This document shows, one piece after another, positions 43,628-52,295 of a stretch of 64,000 bases of DNA. This stretch comes from Bdellovibrionales bacterium Ga0074137 (GTDB taxonomy: Bacteria > Bdellovibrionota > Bdellovibrionia > Bdellovibrionales > JAMPXM01), in contig LNDT01000020.1 in NCBI GenBank assembly GCA_001464715.1, positions 30,418-94,417 of the forward strand. The letters are read 5' to 3'. How positions within the stretch are numbered: position 1 is the stretch's first letter; each line of letters opens with the position of its first letter. Under the pieces are notes generated by a model. That model did no database searches, was not told the DNA's origin, and saw only the letters and a program-made list of their open reading frames with translations. The position numbers were made by a program, and so were the translations under genes.

Positions 43628-44641
43628 CTACCTCACCGAACGATACGTCGCACCCATGTAGTCCATTCCGAAGTAGATGGCCGTCGAAGAGAACGGCACT
43701 TCGAAACCCATCGGCAATCTTAGATCGTAGCCCGTTGATAGCAGGTGCACTTTTTTACCGTACAAAGATTCACCCAATGACTTGTGCTCTCCGCTCATCA
43801 GATTCGAAAATCTATCCATGAAGTCTTTCATCGCGCCAGACATTGCGTACCAATACACCGGCGTCGCAAGCACAACCAAATCAGCCTCAAGAGCTTTAAC
43901 AATGATCTTCTGGAATCCATCAGCGGCGTTGTTGCCATAGCAAAATGGCCTGATCGCGTCTTTGTTCAAATCAACGACTTCCAACGAATCAGAAGCGTAA
44001 GTGTCTTGAAGAAACTTTAGCGTACCGCCGTGGCCTTCGGCTGCTCCGAGCACTGCTAAAATTTTCTTGGGTGACCTATTGTGAAAGGCCTCATTTTGAA
44101 TTTTAGCGATGATCTCGCTTTTGGCATCAGAGTACTTTTCGCGGCTGACTTTCATGTCTTCAATCAGATGCCGCTTTACCCGAAGGTACTCCTCCCGTGC
44201 GGCCGGCAACTTGCGCAGGTCATCTCGAAACAAAAGGTGTCTTTCAACTTCCGGGTCACCGTGCTGGAAAAAATGAAGATGGACACAGGCCGTCGTTTTT
44301 TCCGGATTGTACAGCACGCAGTACCGGCGACCTTTGACGCCGTACTCGCCCTTGTATTCGTATCCCACGGATTCGAGTGAGGACTTTGTGCGATCAAGAA
44401 TCTCTAACGAAGGCACCGACCCCAACATGTCGATAATTGGTTTCGCGGCGAGGCCTTGAACCGATGTACTTCCAACGTGGTAAAGCCGCAGCGACTCGAC
44501 TCTCAGTTCATCAAAGATAAAGTGGGCCTCGTCCGAAAAAAGTCTCTTCCACCTGAGGTTATAGGGCGAAAGGCCGAGTTCGCCGCGCCTTAGACCAATT
44601 CCACCATCAGAAAACTTCTGAAGACGGTCGGCTGCAATCAC
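43628..44641 (-). CDS. Fusion of GrpB (UPF0157) and flavodoxin-like NADPH:FMN reductase
   Basis: 337 residues. Residues 22-190 are a GrpB/UPF0157 domain: LSPYNLRWKRLFSDEA, YHVGSTSVQGLAAKPIIDML, and VHLHFFQHGDPEVERHL, with R and E at the end. From about residue 195 a flavodoxin-like domain starts: KILAVLGAAEGHGGTLKFLQ, then LVVLATPVYWYAMSGAMKDFMDR, typical of NAD(P)H-dependent FMN reductases of the WrbA/YwqN type. GTG start at 44641 overlaps the stop of the GNAT gene upstream (GTGA), so they are coupled. Function unknown; GrpB is a nucleotidyltransferase-like fold of unknown role. Confidence 0.85.
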   Translation of the reverse strand: MIAADRLQKFSDGGIGLRRGELGLSPYNLRWKRLFSDEAHFIFDELRVESLRLYHVGSTSVQGLAAKPIIDMLGSVPSLEILDRTKSSLESVGYEYKGEYGVKGRRYCVLYNPEKTTACVHLHFFQHGDPEVERHLLFRDDLRKLPAAREEYLRVKRHLIEDMKVSREKYSDAKSEIIAKIQNEAFHNRSPKKILAVLGAAEGHGGTLKFLQDTYASDSLEVVDLNKDAIRPFCYGNNAADGFQKIIVKALEADLVVLATPVYWYAMSGAMKDFMDRFSNLMSGEHKSLGESLYGKKVHLLSTGYDLRLPMGFEVPFSSTAIYFGMDYMGATYRSVR

Positions 44642-45129
44642 AGGTGCTTCGCCATCATCAGGCAGTCAAAATCCTGGCCGTCGAGCTTTCGATACTTTTT
44701 GATTAGGCCTTCTTGCTCAAACCCGTGTTTCTTATAGAGACCCACTGCCGAGACATTCGAGGTGTACACATGAAGTTCGACTTTTTCGAGACCGAATTTT
44801 TTTGCGTGAATAAGGACCGACGAAAGAAGTTTCGAACCCAACCCCTGCCCGCGGTAGTCGCGAAGTATACCCATGCCAAGACTCCCTCGATGATTTTGCC
44901 GTGGATTGCTTTCAGGAAAAACATCGCACCATCCAACGACACGGTCGCCATCGACAGCATAAAACACAGGACCGTTTTTCGAGATCAAATCCGTTTGAAA
45001 TCCAACCACCTTTTCAAACGGTGGTGCTTCAATCATCTCAATGTAAATCCGCTCGCTCGCAACGGCCGAAAGAGCTTCATGGAAACTCTTAAAGTACTTT
45101 TCGCTGGGGTAGATTATTTGTGAACTCAT
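44638..45129 (-). CDS. GNAT N-acetyltransferase
   Basis: 163 residues from the ATG at 45129; the ORF to 45147 has only six more codons. GNAT motifs: GWCDVFPES, then LGMGILRDYRGQGLGSKLL (acetyl-CoA loop RGQGLG), VELHVYTSNVSAVGLYKKHGFEQEG. Close in layout to the ribosomal-protein or small-molecule acetyltransferases of the RimI class. Coupled to the GrpB-flavodoxin fusion gene (4-bp overlap). Confidence 0.9.
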   Translation of the reverse strand: MSSQIIYPSEKYFKSFHEALSAVASERIYIEMIEAPPFEKVVGFQTDLISKNGPVFYAVDGDRVVGWCDVFPESNPRQNHRGSLGMGILRDYRGQGLGSKLLSSVLIHAKKFGLEKVELHVYTSNVSAVGLYKKHGFEQEGLIKKYRKLDGQDFDCLMMAKHL

Positions 45130-45335
45130 CCAAAGTTTTTTGCCCAACAGACGGAACGAGGCAAGTCCCGACCTCTAGCGCCAAGTGAGTACAATGGTAG
45201 GCATTCCGTCGCCCGGCAGCGGAAGCGTTTTCACATTTTCTCTGAAAAAGCGGTGTTCTTCTGGCATAACAAAGATACGAGAGTAGCTAGCTTAAATGAC
45301 GAGGAACCGACGCTTTAAGCCTCGGTCGATTTACA

Positions 45336-45827
45336 ATGACGATGATCACCCCGACTTTCTATTCTCACGACTATGCCTTCGACGTTTCGTCAGAGGATGA
45401 GCTGCTAGGTTTTTTTCGCGAGCGTGATGAATCGAAAGTCATTTTTCGTAGCAGCCTCGAACTTCCGATGCGGGTTCAGTACTATTTTACGTGGAGTGAT
45501 CCTTCGGGTGCTTACCGATATCTGATTTTCAAGAAACCCGGATGGGAGAGCCCACGAGGGCTTGTCTTCAGAACTGGCGGATCCAGCGGTGATAGCGGCA
45601 CGGGTGGAATCTGCGATTGGTGCCATTCTTACGGAAGCTCCAATCAGATCGGCCTTTTAACGACATCCGTAAATTCGAAGCGAACTGTCGGCATGATGCT
45701 TTGCTTGGATCTCAGCTGCGGCGAGAAAATTGAGAGTAACCCGGTTACAACCAGCAAAGATCCCGAAACTCGGATTCTTCAGGTCTGCGAACGTATGGGT
45801 CGCTTTTTCGACGAGCTGAACTCTTAG
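45336..45827 (+). CDS. FBP-domain (FusB/EF-G-binding zinc finger) protein
   Basis: 163 residues. The C-terminal treble-clef signature is present: GGICDWCHSYG, then the downstream pair in MMLCLDLSCGEK, four cysteines that bind zinc as in the C-terminal domain of elongation-factor-G-binding proteins (FusB). Between them runs GLLTTSVN. The N-terminal part is shorter than in FusB. It may influence ribosome recycling or may bind RNA; the family is common in proteobacteria but poorly known. No operon partner. Confidence 0.8.
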   Translation: MTMITPTFYSHDYAFDVSSEDELLGFFRERDESKVIFRSSLELPMRVQYYFTWSDPSGAYRYLIFKKPGWESPRGLVFRTGGSSGDSGTGGICDWCHSYGSSNQIGLLTTSVNSKRTVGMMLCLDLSCGEKIESNPVTTSKDPETRILQVCERMGRFFDELNS

Positions 45828-45838
45828 GCGACACGTCT

Positions 45839-46117
45839 TTAGGAAATTACGACGCCTTTCCAGAACGCGACGTATCCTTTTATTTCGCTCGCCTCAGATT
45901 TCGGCTCGGAATAGAACCAAGCGGCATCGGCGTTGACCGAATCGTCAACCACCACATTGTAGTAGCTTGCGACACCCTTCCAGCCACAGGTCGTTTTGGT
46001 GTTGCTCGGTTTAAAGTGCTCGAGCATCAAACTTGATGCGGGAAAATAATGATTTCCCTCGACCACGACAGTTTTGTCACTCTCAGCGATAACTACGTTT
46101 TTCCAAATTGCTTTCAT
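45839..46117 (-). CDS. DUF427 domain protein
   Basis: 92 residues. It has the DUF427 pattern: AIWKNVVIAESDKTVVVEGNHYFPASSL, then TTCGWKGVASYYNV, AAWFYSEPKSEASEIKGYVAFWKGV. The conserved GWKG and the YVAFWKGV end are family hallmarks. Function of the family is unknown; it is often fused to or near other small enzymes. An inverted repeat at 46153-46176 lies in its 5' region. Confidence 0.92.
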   Translation of the reverse strand: MKAIWKNVVIAESDKTVVVEGNHYFPASSLMLEHFKPSNTKTTCGWKGVASYYNVVVDDSVNADAAWFYSEPKSEASEIKGYVAFWKGVVIS

Positions 46118-46152
46118 AGCTCGAGAGCTTCGAACGCGGACCTTTTCAAGGC

Positions 46153-46176
46153 AAGCGTGAACACCTGTTCACGCTT
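46153..46176. promoter_or_regulatory. Inverted repeat upstream of the DUF427 gene, operator-like
   Basis: A perfect 10-bp inverted repeat (AAGCGTGAAC / GTTCACGCTT) around ACCT. The core GTGAACA-N2-TGTTCAC is like binding sites of TetR-family repressors. It lies 36 bp upstream of the DUF427 start codon on the minus strand. A TTTT run at 46175-46178 could also make it a terminator, but no gene reads into it on the plus strand. Confidence 0.45.
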
Positions 46177-46339
46177 TTCGGGTTTAGGAATTTCCGAGTT
46201 AAAGTCTTGTCAGACTCCCTACATGGCCTGTGGCCTTCGACGAAATACTATGATTCTGTAACTTCCATTTGGAAGCGTTGCCAGATGAGAGGCGCAGTGC
46301 CTCAATGATTGCTCGGCGAAATGCTTAAGGAAAGTGCAA

Positions 46340-47803
46340 ATGAAGTCGGTTCGCCGAGAGCGCAAGCTCATCGTACTTCTCAATTTCTTTGTGGTGATCT
46401 GTGCCGTGCTGAACGGAACCCTTCCTGCGATCGCCTTCACGGATGCTGAGTTCGAAGCCCTGGTCATTGAACGTAACGTGGAGCTTCGGGTTTTGTCGGA
46501 GCGTCGAAAAGCACTTTCAAATAGTGTGGAGGAGGCTGAGCTTCTCTATGGTTGGCAGCTTTTTGCGGGCCTCAGTAAACGTTGGGATCAGAAACCACGT
46601 GTTGATCCCAGTTTCACCTACGATTCATTGAACATCCTCGGAAGCCAAGTCGGGCTTCAGAAGCTTTTCAGCTGGGGCCTCGAAACAAAATTTAGCGTCG
46701 ATGCGACTCAAACCGAAATCGTTGGCGGACGCGCAGGGACGAACACTTTTGACTTTAAAGTCTGGGAGACGGCACCCTCGGTCGAAGTGAAACTTCCGCT
46801 TTTAGCGGGCGGGTTTGGCAGCAAGGTTCGCGCTGACTATGAGGGCCTTGTCGCCCAGAAGAAGATCGCAACTCTGAACGCAGAATCAGAGTACGACCGG
46901 AAGATGAACGAAGCGCGGACCATCTTGTGGTCGACGATTCTGCAACGAAAGTCGTTAGAGAATCAGCGCGAAACTCTTGGGCGTATCCAGAAAATCTACC
47001 AGATCGTCCAAGGAAAAATGTCTCAGAATTTGGAAGCGTCTTCAAACTTTCTGCAGACACGATCGGCGCTCGAACAGGCCGAATTGGATCTTCTCAACGC
47101 GAAGCTTAGATTTGATCAGTTCGAACGGTTATTAAAACTTGTTCTAAACCAAGCGACAATGAACGCGACACAACTCGTTATTCCCGACTACGATTTCACA
47201 AAGTTTAGGACCGTCAACTTGTCAGACTTTGAGAACAAAGTGACTGCGGAAGAAAGAATTGCGTCGCTCAGCGAGTTAGCTTCAAAACAACAGGCCATTT
47301 CGAAATTTGAAGAGAGCGGCGCCAAACTTGATCTGGTGGCTTCCTACACAGCCAACGGACAAAATGAACGGATTCAAGAATCTTTCGATCAATCTCGACG
47401 CAGCCGTTACCCGACAAGTTTCTTAGGACTTCAATTCTCGATGCCCCTGGAGTCCGGAATCAACTCGCGTCTCATGCAACGACAAAGTGACCTTGCGAAA
47501 TTAGCAACAGAGCGCCAAAAATACCTTCAAACCGAGCAACGAGCCGTACAAAAAGAAGATCTTGTCTCGCAGCACAATCAGCTCGTCAGTCTTTTGGCCT
47601 TGAATCTTCGTCTTGAGAAAACTCAAGGCGAGAAGCTCACGAATGAACGGAAGATGTTGAATCAAGGAAGATCGTCTATTTACCAAGTGTTGCAATTTGA
47701 ATTGGACTTGGCTCGCGCTCAGTCTGGAAAGTATGCGATCGCTTTGGAACTTGAAAAAACTCAGCAGCAACTCAACCTGAACAAGTACAATAATTATGAA
47801 TAG
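46340..47803 (+). CDS. TolC-family outer-membrane efflux protein
   Basis: 487 residues from the ATG at 46340 (AAGGAAA at 6 nt; the GTG at 46334 is possible). Signal peptide about 1-29 (ending AIA). The rest is two OEP repeats of long helices, such as RNVELRVLSERRKALSNSVEEAELLYGWQL and a second helical stretch from about residue 270, with strands between (LQFSMPL). It would form a trimeric channel through the outer membrane. The 3' end overlaps the RND pump gene by 8 bp, so both are translated together; no periplasmic adaptor gene is present. Confidence 0.9.
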   Translation: MKSVRRERKLIVLLNFFVVICAVLNGTLPAIAFTDAEFEALVIERNVELRVLSERRKALSNSVEEAELLYGWQLFAGLSKRWDQKPRVDPSFTYDSLNILGSQVGLQKLFSWGLETKFSVDATQTEIVGGRAGTNTFDFKVWETAPSVEVKLPLLAGGFGSKVRADYEGLVAQKKIATLNAESEYDRKMNEARTILWSTILQRKSLENQRETLGRIQKIYQIVQGKMSQNLEASSNFLQTRSALEQAELDLLNAKLRFDQFERLLKLVLNQATMNATQLVIPDYDFTKFRTVNLSDFENKVTAEERIASLSELASKQQAISKFEESGAKLDLVASYTANGQNERIQESFDQSRRSRYPTSFLGLQFSMPLESGINSRLMQRQSDLAKLATERQKYLQTEQRAVQKEDLVSQHNQLVSLLALNLRLEKTQGEKLTNERKMLNQGRSSIYQVLQFELDLARAQSGKYAIALELEKTQQQLNLNKYNNYE

Positions 47804-50800
47804 AATTTTCGCGTTTTTCGTCGACAACTGGAAATTTTCGATTCTGACCACAGCCTTCATTTTGATTATCGGAACCATGAGCTTCGGACTTTTGCAGAGA
47901 GAGTCCTTTCCGCCGGTCAATTTCGCCGTCGTTGCCGTCACAACAGTTTTTCCAGGAGCCTCACCCGAAGAGGTGCAGGACAAAGTGACCAATATCTTGG
48001 AGGACGAGCTCCGAGAAATCGAAGGCGTCAGAGACGTTCGTTCGGTGTCACAAAGTAACTTAAGCGCTATAACGATTCGAATCGATATTGACGGCGTAGA
48101 TTCCGATCAAGTGGTTTCGGACATTCAAAAAGCTGTTCAAAGAGGATCCTCGAAACTTCCGCCAGAGGTCACCGAGGATCCGCTGGTTGTCGAAATCGAT
48201 GCAAAGAAAATTCCGGTCCTCGAGCTTGGTATTGTTGGCGTCAGTAAGAATCGGTCGCGAGAATTGCTTGCGGACCAGCTGAAAGAAGAGATCGAGGATA
48301 TCAAAGGCGTCTCCTCAGTGCGCCTGACGGGATATTTAGAGCGAGAATTACAGGTCTTGCTCGATCAGAAAAAACTTCGAGCGGCCGGAATTGGTTTGGC
48401 AGAAATCTATTCGGCGCTCGCTCAACAGATAAAAAACGTTCCATCTGGTTACATCGACAACCGCGAGAAGTTGAATCTCGTTCGAGTTTTCGGAAAAAAA
48501 ACGACGGTCGCAGATCTTGAGAAGGTCATCGTGCGGTCGAACGATGCTGGCCAGACAGTTCGTATCGGAGACGTCGGAAAAGTGGTCGATGGAGGTCAAA
48601 AACCAGAGCTCCTGGCGCGCATCAACGGCGAAGAAGCAACACTTCTTGTCGTTACGAAAAAGGCCGACGCCGATGCTTTGACCGTTCTTGATCAGGTCGA
48701 TGCAAAGGTCGATGGGTTCGCGGCTCAGCTTGATCCCGGTTTCAAAATTTCTATTTTTAACGATGAAGGTGCTCGAATCAAAAATCGCCTCGAAATCGTT
48801 TCGTTCAATGCTCTGACTGGGATGATGATTGTTCTGCTCGTTCTTTTTGTATTTTTGCCCGGGAAAGTGGGCTTATTCAGCAGTCTCAGTCTTCCCATCT
48901 GTGCGGTCGGGACTGTTGCGATGATGGTGTTCTTCGGAGCCAACTTTAATATCATCACGATGGTCGCTCTTGTCATTTGCCTCGGAAACTTGGTCGACAA
49001 TTCGGTGGTCATTTCAGAAAACTACACCAGTCTGATAGCGCGCGGAATCCAACCAAGAGATGCAGCGATTCAGTCCGCCCAACAATTCTGGGTACCATTT
49101 ACGGCTTCGACAGTGACGATCATCTCTGCTTTTTTGCCGATGCTGGTAACCCAAGGAGTGATGGGTCAATTCATTAAATGGATACCGATTGTCGTAACGA
49201 TTGCCCTCACGATAAGTTTAATCGAGTCACTGACACTTCTTCCGGCTCGGCTTCAGTTTTTAAAACCAGCACCTCGCACCGATAAAAAATCAGATTGGTT
49301 TGAAAAGTTCGAAAACTCTTTCGGGAATTTAATACGCTGGACCCTTGATCGGAAGTACCTGACTCTGATCAGCCTCAGTTTACTCGTTGTTTCAGGCATT
49401 TTCGTTACCGCTCTTTTCAATCGGTTCGAGCTTTTCCCCGCGGATGGCGTCGAGTACTACGTCGGGCGATTCGAAGCCGAGAACGGGACAAGTATTTACC
49501 GTACCGACAAATACGGAGAGCAAATTTCAAAAGAAGTTTTAAAAGTTATGAATCCTGAAGATCTGCAATCTGTCGTCGCCCGCGTCGGCGAAGCTGCGAC
49601 AGATCCCGCCGATGCGAAAAGTAAATTGGGCGCAAACGTCGGCATTATCATGGTGGCGATCAAGCCCGAACGAGCCGCTGAACTGAACGTCGTCGAGAGT
49701 TTACGAACTTTAAAAGCAATTCCGAAGCCAGAAGGTCTTAAGTCTTTAACATTTGAACCTATCGAAGCCGGCCCTCCTGTTGGAAAACCACTCACCGTGA
49801 CTTTGAGGTCCTCTGACTACAAGCAGCTAAGCGACGCTCGCGACCAAATGATGACTGAACTTCGCGCGCTGGGCGGCTTGGTCAATCTTGAGGACGATGA
49901 GCAGTCGACAGGACGAGAGTACTTGTTTGAACTCAATGAAGAGTCCAGAGCTTACGCCGGCATGACGGTCGACTCGATTGGTCTGAATCTCAGAACCGCG
50001 CTCGAGGGTTCGGCCGCAGCCAAATTGACCGAATTCGGTAAAGACTTTGATCTTGTCGTTAGCTTTGACGATTCGAGCCGCTCGACTCTCGATGATTTGA
50101 GAAAGACCGAGATCTTTACTCCCAAGGGAAATTTGATTCCTTTGACCTCGCTTGGCAATTTCACTGAAAGCGACGCTCCCAAAACAAAGAAGAAGTTCGA
50201 TTTTAAGAATTCGATCACGATCACTTCGGAGGTCGACAACGTTCAGCAGACGTCGCAGTCAGCCAACAGCAAGGCCCGTGAAATCTTCGCGAAAATGTCG
50301 CCTCAGTTCCCGCTTGTAACACCTGTGTTCGGCGGCGAAGAAGAGAGCACAAATGAATCGTTACAATCACTTCTCATTGCGCTGATCTTAGCTCTGTTTG
50401 GAATCTTCGCGACTCTGGTCTTCACGTTCAGCAGCTATAGCAATTCACTTCTTGTTTTGTCTTCGATACCGCTGGGGTTGGTCGGCGTCTTTTACTCGTT
50501 CACCGTGATCCAACGACCGCTCAGTTTTTTGGCCTTCATCGGCGTCGTGGGACTGACGGGAGTTGTTATTAACTCGGCCATTATTTTGGTCGATTATATC
50601 CGCGAACTTCAGTCGCAGAAACTTGGCCTGTCTTTGAAAGAGTTGCTGATTCTGGCATCGACCAAACGACTTCGAGCGGTCCTAGCGACGGGACTCACTA
50701 CGGTCGTAGGACTGCTGCCGTCGGCATTTGGCTGGGGTGGGTACGACGCGATTCTTGTCGACATCACGCTGGCGCTGTCGTGGGGCATGATTATCGGTAC

Positions 50801-50882
50801 AGTGCTGACGCTCATCTGGGTTCCAGCAGGATTCCTAGTTTTGGCAGAATGGAAGAGTCGAATCTTAGCGCCGAGGCGATGA
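47796..50882 (+). CDS. RND efflux pump (AcrB-like, HAE1/HME type)
   Basis: 1028 residues with 12 helices and two large periplasmic loops. The start NRIFAFFVDNWKFSI..., then RESFPPVNFAVVAV and FPGASPEEVQDKV are hallmark N-terminal RND motifs. TM4 carries LVDNSVVISEN, the proton-relay Asp (the second Asp of AcrB is Asn here, as in many members). TM10 has GVVINSAIILVDYIREL. It should export a drug, lipid or metal from periplasm or inner membrane to TolC. The start codon lies inside the TolC gene. A membrane fusion protein is missing from the neighbourhood, so another locus must supply it or the pump works without it. Confidence 0.94.
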   Translation: MNRIFAFFVDNWKFSILTTAFILIIGTMSFGLLQRESFPPVNFAVVAVTTVFPGASPEEVQDKVTNILEDELREIEGVRDVRSVSQSNLSAITIRIDIDGVDSDQVVSDIQKAVQRGSSKLPPEVTEDPLVVEIDAKKIPVLELGIVGVSKNRSRELLADQLKEEIEDIKGVSSVRLTGYLERELQVLLDQKKLRAAGIGLAEIYSALAQQIKNVPSGYIDNREKLNLVRVFGKKTTVADLEKVIVRSNDAGQTVRIGDVGKVVDGGQKPELLARINGEEATLLVVTKKADADALTVLDQVDAKVDGFAAQLDPGFKISIFNDEGARIKNRLEIVSFNALTGMMIVLLVLFVFLPGKVGLFSSLSLPICAVGTVAMMVFFGANFNIITMVALVICLGNLVDNSVVISENYTSLIARGIQPRDAAIQSAQQFWVPFTASTVTIISAFLPMLVTQGVMGQFIKWIPIVVTIALTISLIESLTLLPARLQFLKPAPRTDKKSDWFEKFENSFGNLIRWTLDRKYLTLISLSLLVVSGIFVTALFNRFELFPADGVEYYVGRFEAENGTSIYRTDKYGEQISKEVLKVMNPEDLQSVVARVGEAATDPADAKSKLGANVGIIMVAIKPERAAELNVVESLRTLKAIPKPEGLKSLTFEPIEAGPPVGKPLTVTLRSSDYKQLSDARDQMMTELRALGGLVNLEDDEQSTGREYLFELNEESRAYAGMTVDSIGLNLRTALEGSAAAKLTEFGKDFDLVVSFDDSSRSTLDDLRKTEIFTPKGNLIPLTSLGNFTESDAPKTKKKFDFKNSITITSEVDNVQQTSQSANSKAREIFAKMSPQFPLVTPVFGGEEESTNESLQSLLIALILALFGIFATLVFTFSSYSNSLLVLSSIPLGLVGVFYSFTVIQRPLSFLAFIGVVGLTGVVINSAIILVDYIRELQSQKLGLSLKELLILASTKRLRAVLATGLTTVVGLLPSAFGWGGYDAILVDITLALSWGMIIGTVLTLIWVPAGFLVLAEWKSRILAPRR

Positions 50883-50888
50883 GACGAT

Positions 50889-51434
50889 TTAGTGTTTGAG
50901 ATCTGCGGCGTTCAGAACCAGAACTTCACCTTCCGACGGAAACACGCCGGTCAACGCCGTGATGTTCACTTGGTGGGTCACAAGAATCAGAGGATGTTTA
51001 GACCCGATGTTTTCTGACAGCCACTTTTTGAGTTCCTGTGTTTGGCTGGCCTCTGTTTTCGGATCTTGAAAAAAGGAATTGAGCGCAGTCAAAGTCTGAG
51101 GCGAGCGCCCGCCCAGATTTTTAGCTGTGTCCCGACACCGGCACCATTCACTGGTGTAGACGAAAAATTCAGAGCCCAGCGTCGCTTTCAACTCTTTACC
51201 AAGCCGCTTCGCTTGCGCGACACCGTCCGCCGACAAATTTCGCTGAGTTTTACAATCGTCCAATTTAAATCCGGCGGGATCCCCCGTTCCGGGCGCGCGC
51301 GTATGTCTTACGATCGCAAAATACCCGGGCTTTTTTAGATCCGCGAGATTAGATTTCGCGACGGCCACAGAACCACTGGCCGCATAGAAGAGCGATACAA
51401 ATCCAAAGAATGTGAACAGAAGATTTCGTCCCAT
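50889..51434 (-). CDS. Secreted histidine phosphatase family protein
   Basis: 181 residues from the ATG at 51434, with GGAGAGAG just upstream; the open frame reaches 51473 but overlaps the DinB gene. Signal peptide 1-26 (ending AVAK), then the phosphoglycerate mutase-like core: AIVRHTRAP (RHT in place of RHG; catalytic His intact), the second His in LILVTHQVNITALTG, and CRCRDTAKNLGG. Family members hydrolyse phosphate monoesters or act as phosphohistidine phosphatases; this one is exported, and the Cys-rich loop differs from canonical ones. Confidence 0.83.
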   Translation of the reverse strand: MGRNLLFTFFGFVSLFYAASGSVAVAKSNLADLKKPGYFAIVRHTRAPGTGDPAGFKLDDCKTQRNLSADGVAQAKRLGKELKATLGSEFFVYTSEWCRCRDTAKNLGGRSPQTLTALNSFFQDPKTEASQTQELKKWLSENIGSKHPLILVTHQVNITALTGVFPSEGEVLVLNAADLKH

Positions 51435-51445
51435 TGCTCTCTCCA

Positions 51446-51892
51446 TTAGTCTAAATTGTATCGCGTCTTCCATGTCGGCGGCACAGGCAACTTCTGGCCA
51501 TAGAGGTAGCGAACAAGCTGACCGTGGTGTTGTGCTTCGTGTTCGATGAGATCGAACATCAAGGATTGCTGCGACGACGAGAGCGCCGTCAGAGATTCGA
51601 GCGCCGTTAAGAAGGATTTCTTGGACGCGGCAAGCTCAGTTTGAACGGCCGACTTATTTTCCACATTCTTCCAATCAAGACCACACGCAAATCCCTGCCA
51701 GCCGCCGGCGAGGATGGCTTTCAGATAACTTTGCCGTGCACCGATCACACACCACAGCTGTTGCCCAATTGTATTCGACGGCAAACCCGCGAGATCTAAT
51801 TTCAGATGATCATCTTTGAGGCCCTCGATCAAATCATCGTACAGACTGAAGGACCTGTTGAGTTTCTCCTTTAGAACAGCCGCCTCGATCAT
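51446..51892 (-). CDS. DinB-family metal-binding protein
   Basis: 148 residues, four-helix bundle. Conserved elements: LPSNTIGQQLWCVIGARQSYLKAIL and HEAQHHGQLVRYLYG, which has the two-His ligand set (H-x3-HH) of DinB/YfiT-like proteins, with another His expected in the first helix (not evident here, replaced by Gln). The family is often thiol-dependent (bacillithiol or mycothiol) transferases, but this one has no clear assignment. Coupled to the phosphatase gene, which starts 12 bp after its stop. Confidence 0.82.
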   Translation of the reverse strand: MIEAAVLKEKLNRSFSLYDDLIEGLKDDHLKLDLAGLPSNTIGQQLWCVIGARQSYLKAILAGGWQGFACGLDWKNVENKSAVQTELAASKKSFLTALESLTALSSSQQSLMFDLIEHEAQHHGQLVRYLYGQKLPVPPTWKTRYNLD

Positions 51893-51938
51893 TTAAGTTC
51901 CAATCTAAGGGATTCGCCATTGCATAAATTCAATGATC

Positions 51939-52253
51939 TCATGCGAATCGAGTTAGCGATTGTCGGAGGACTTGGGCAATTCGCAATGCGCTATCAGCCT
52001 CCTGGCTATCCTCAAGACGCCAACACACGCGTAGACAGCCATAGGCGAATGCGTATTGTAAGATCCGTCTCTGATCGATCTTTAGACGGTGAGCGAGAAT
52101 CGAACTTCGGCGCTCGATGGCAGCTTCGGTTTCGATCACCGAATTGAAGCCTTGGGGGTTAAAAAACGTATTCGCCAAATCGTAAGTGCGCTCTCCGGCC
52201 AAGCACTGTGGATCAATAGCAAGCCAACCGCGACTTGAGCTCCCATTTTTCAC
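51939..52253 (-). pseudogene. C-terminal remnant of an APH(6)/streptomycin kinase-type gene
   Basis: 104 residues that resemble the C-terminal part of aminoglycoside/hydroxyurea antibiotic resistance kinases: GWLAIDPQCLAGERTYDLANTFFNP is the activation-loop region following the HGDLH catalytic loop, and the helices after it fit. The N-lobe and the catalytic HGDLH are missing; the sequence before residue 7 is not kinase-like. So this is a truncated, surely inactive remnant. It is flanked by the DinB gene and a GNAT gene. Confidence 0.65.
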
Positions 52254-52295
52254 AGTAAGTTTTTAGCTTTTGGGCGGTCACGCCAAGATATCCAT

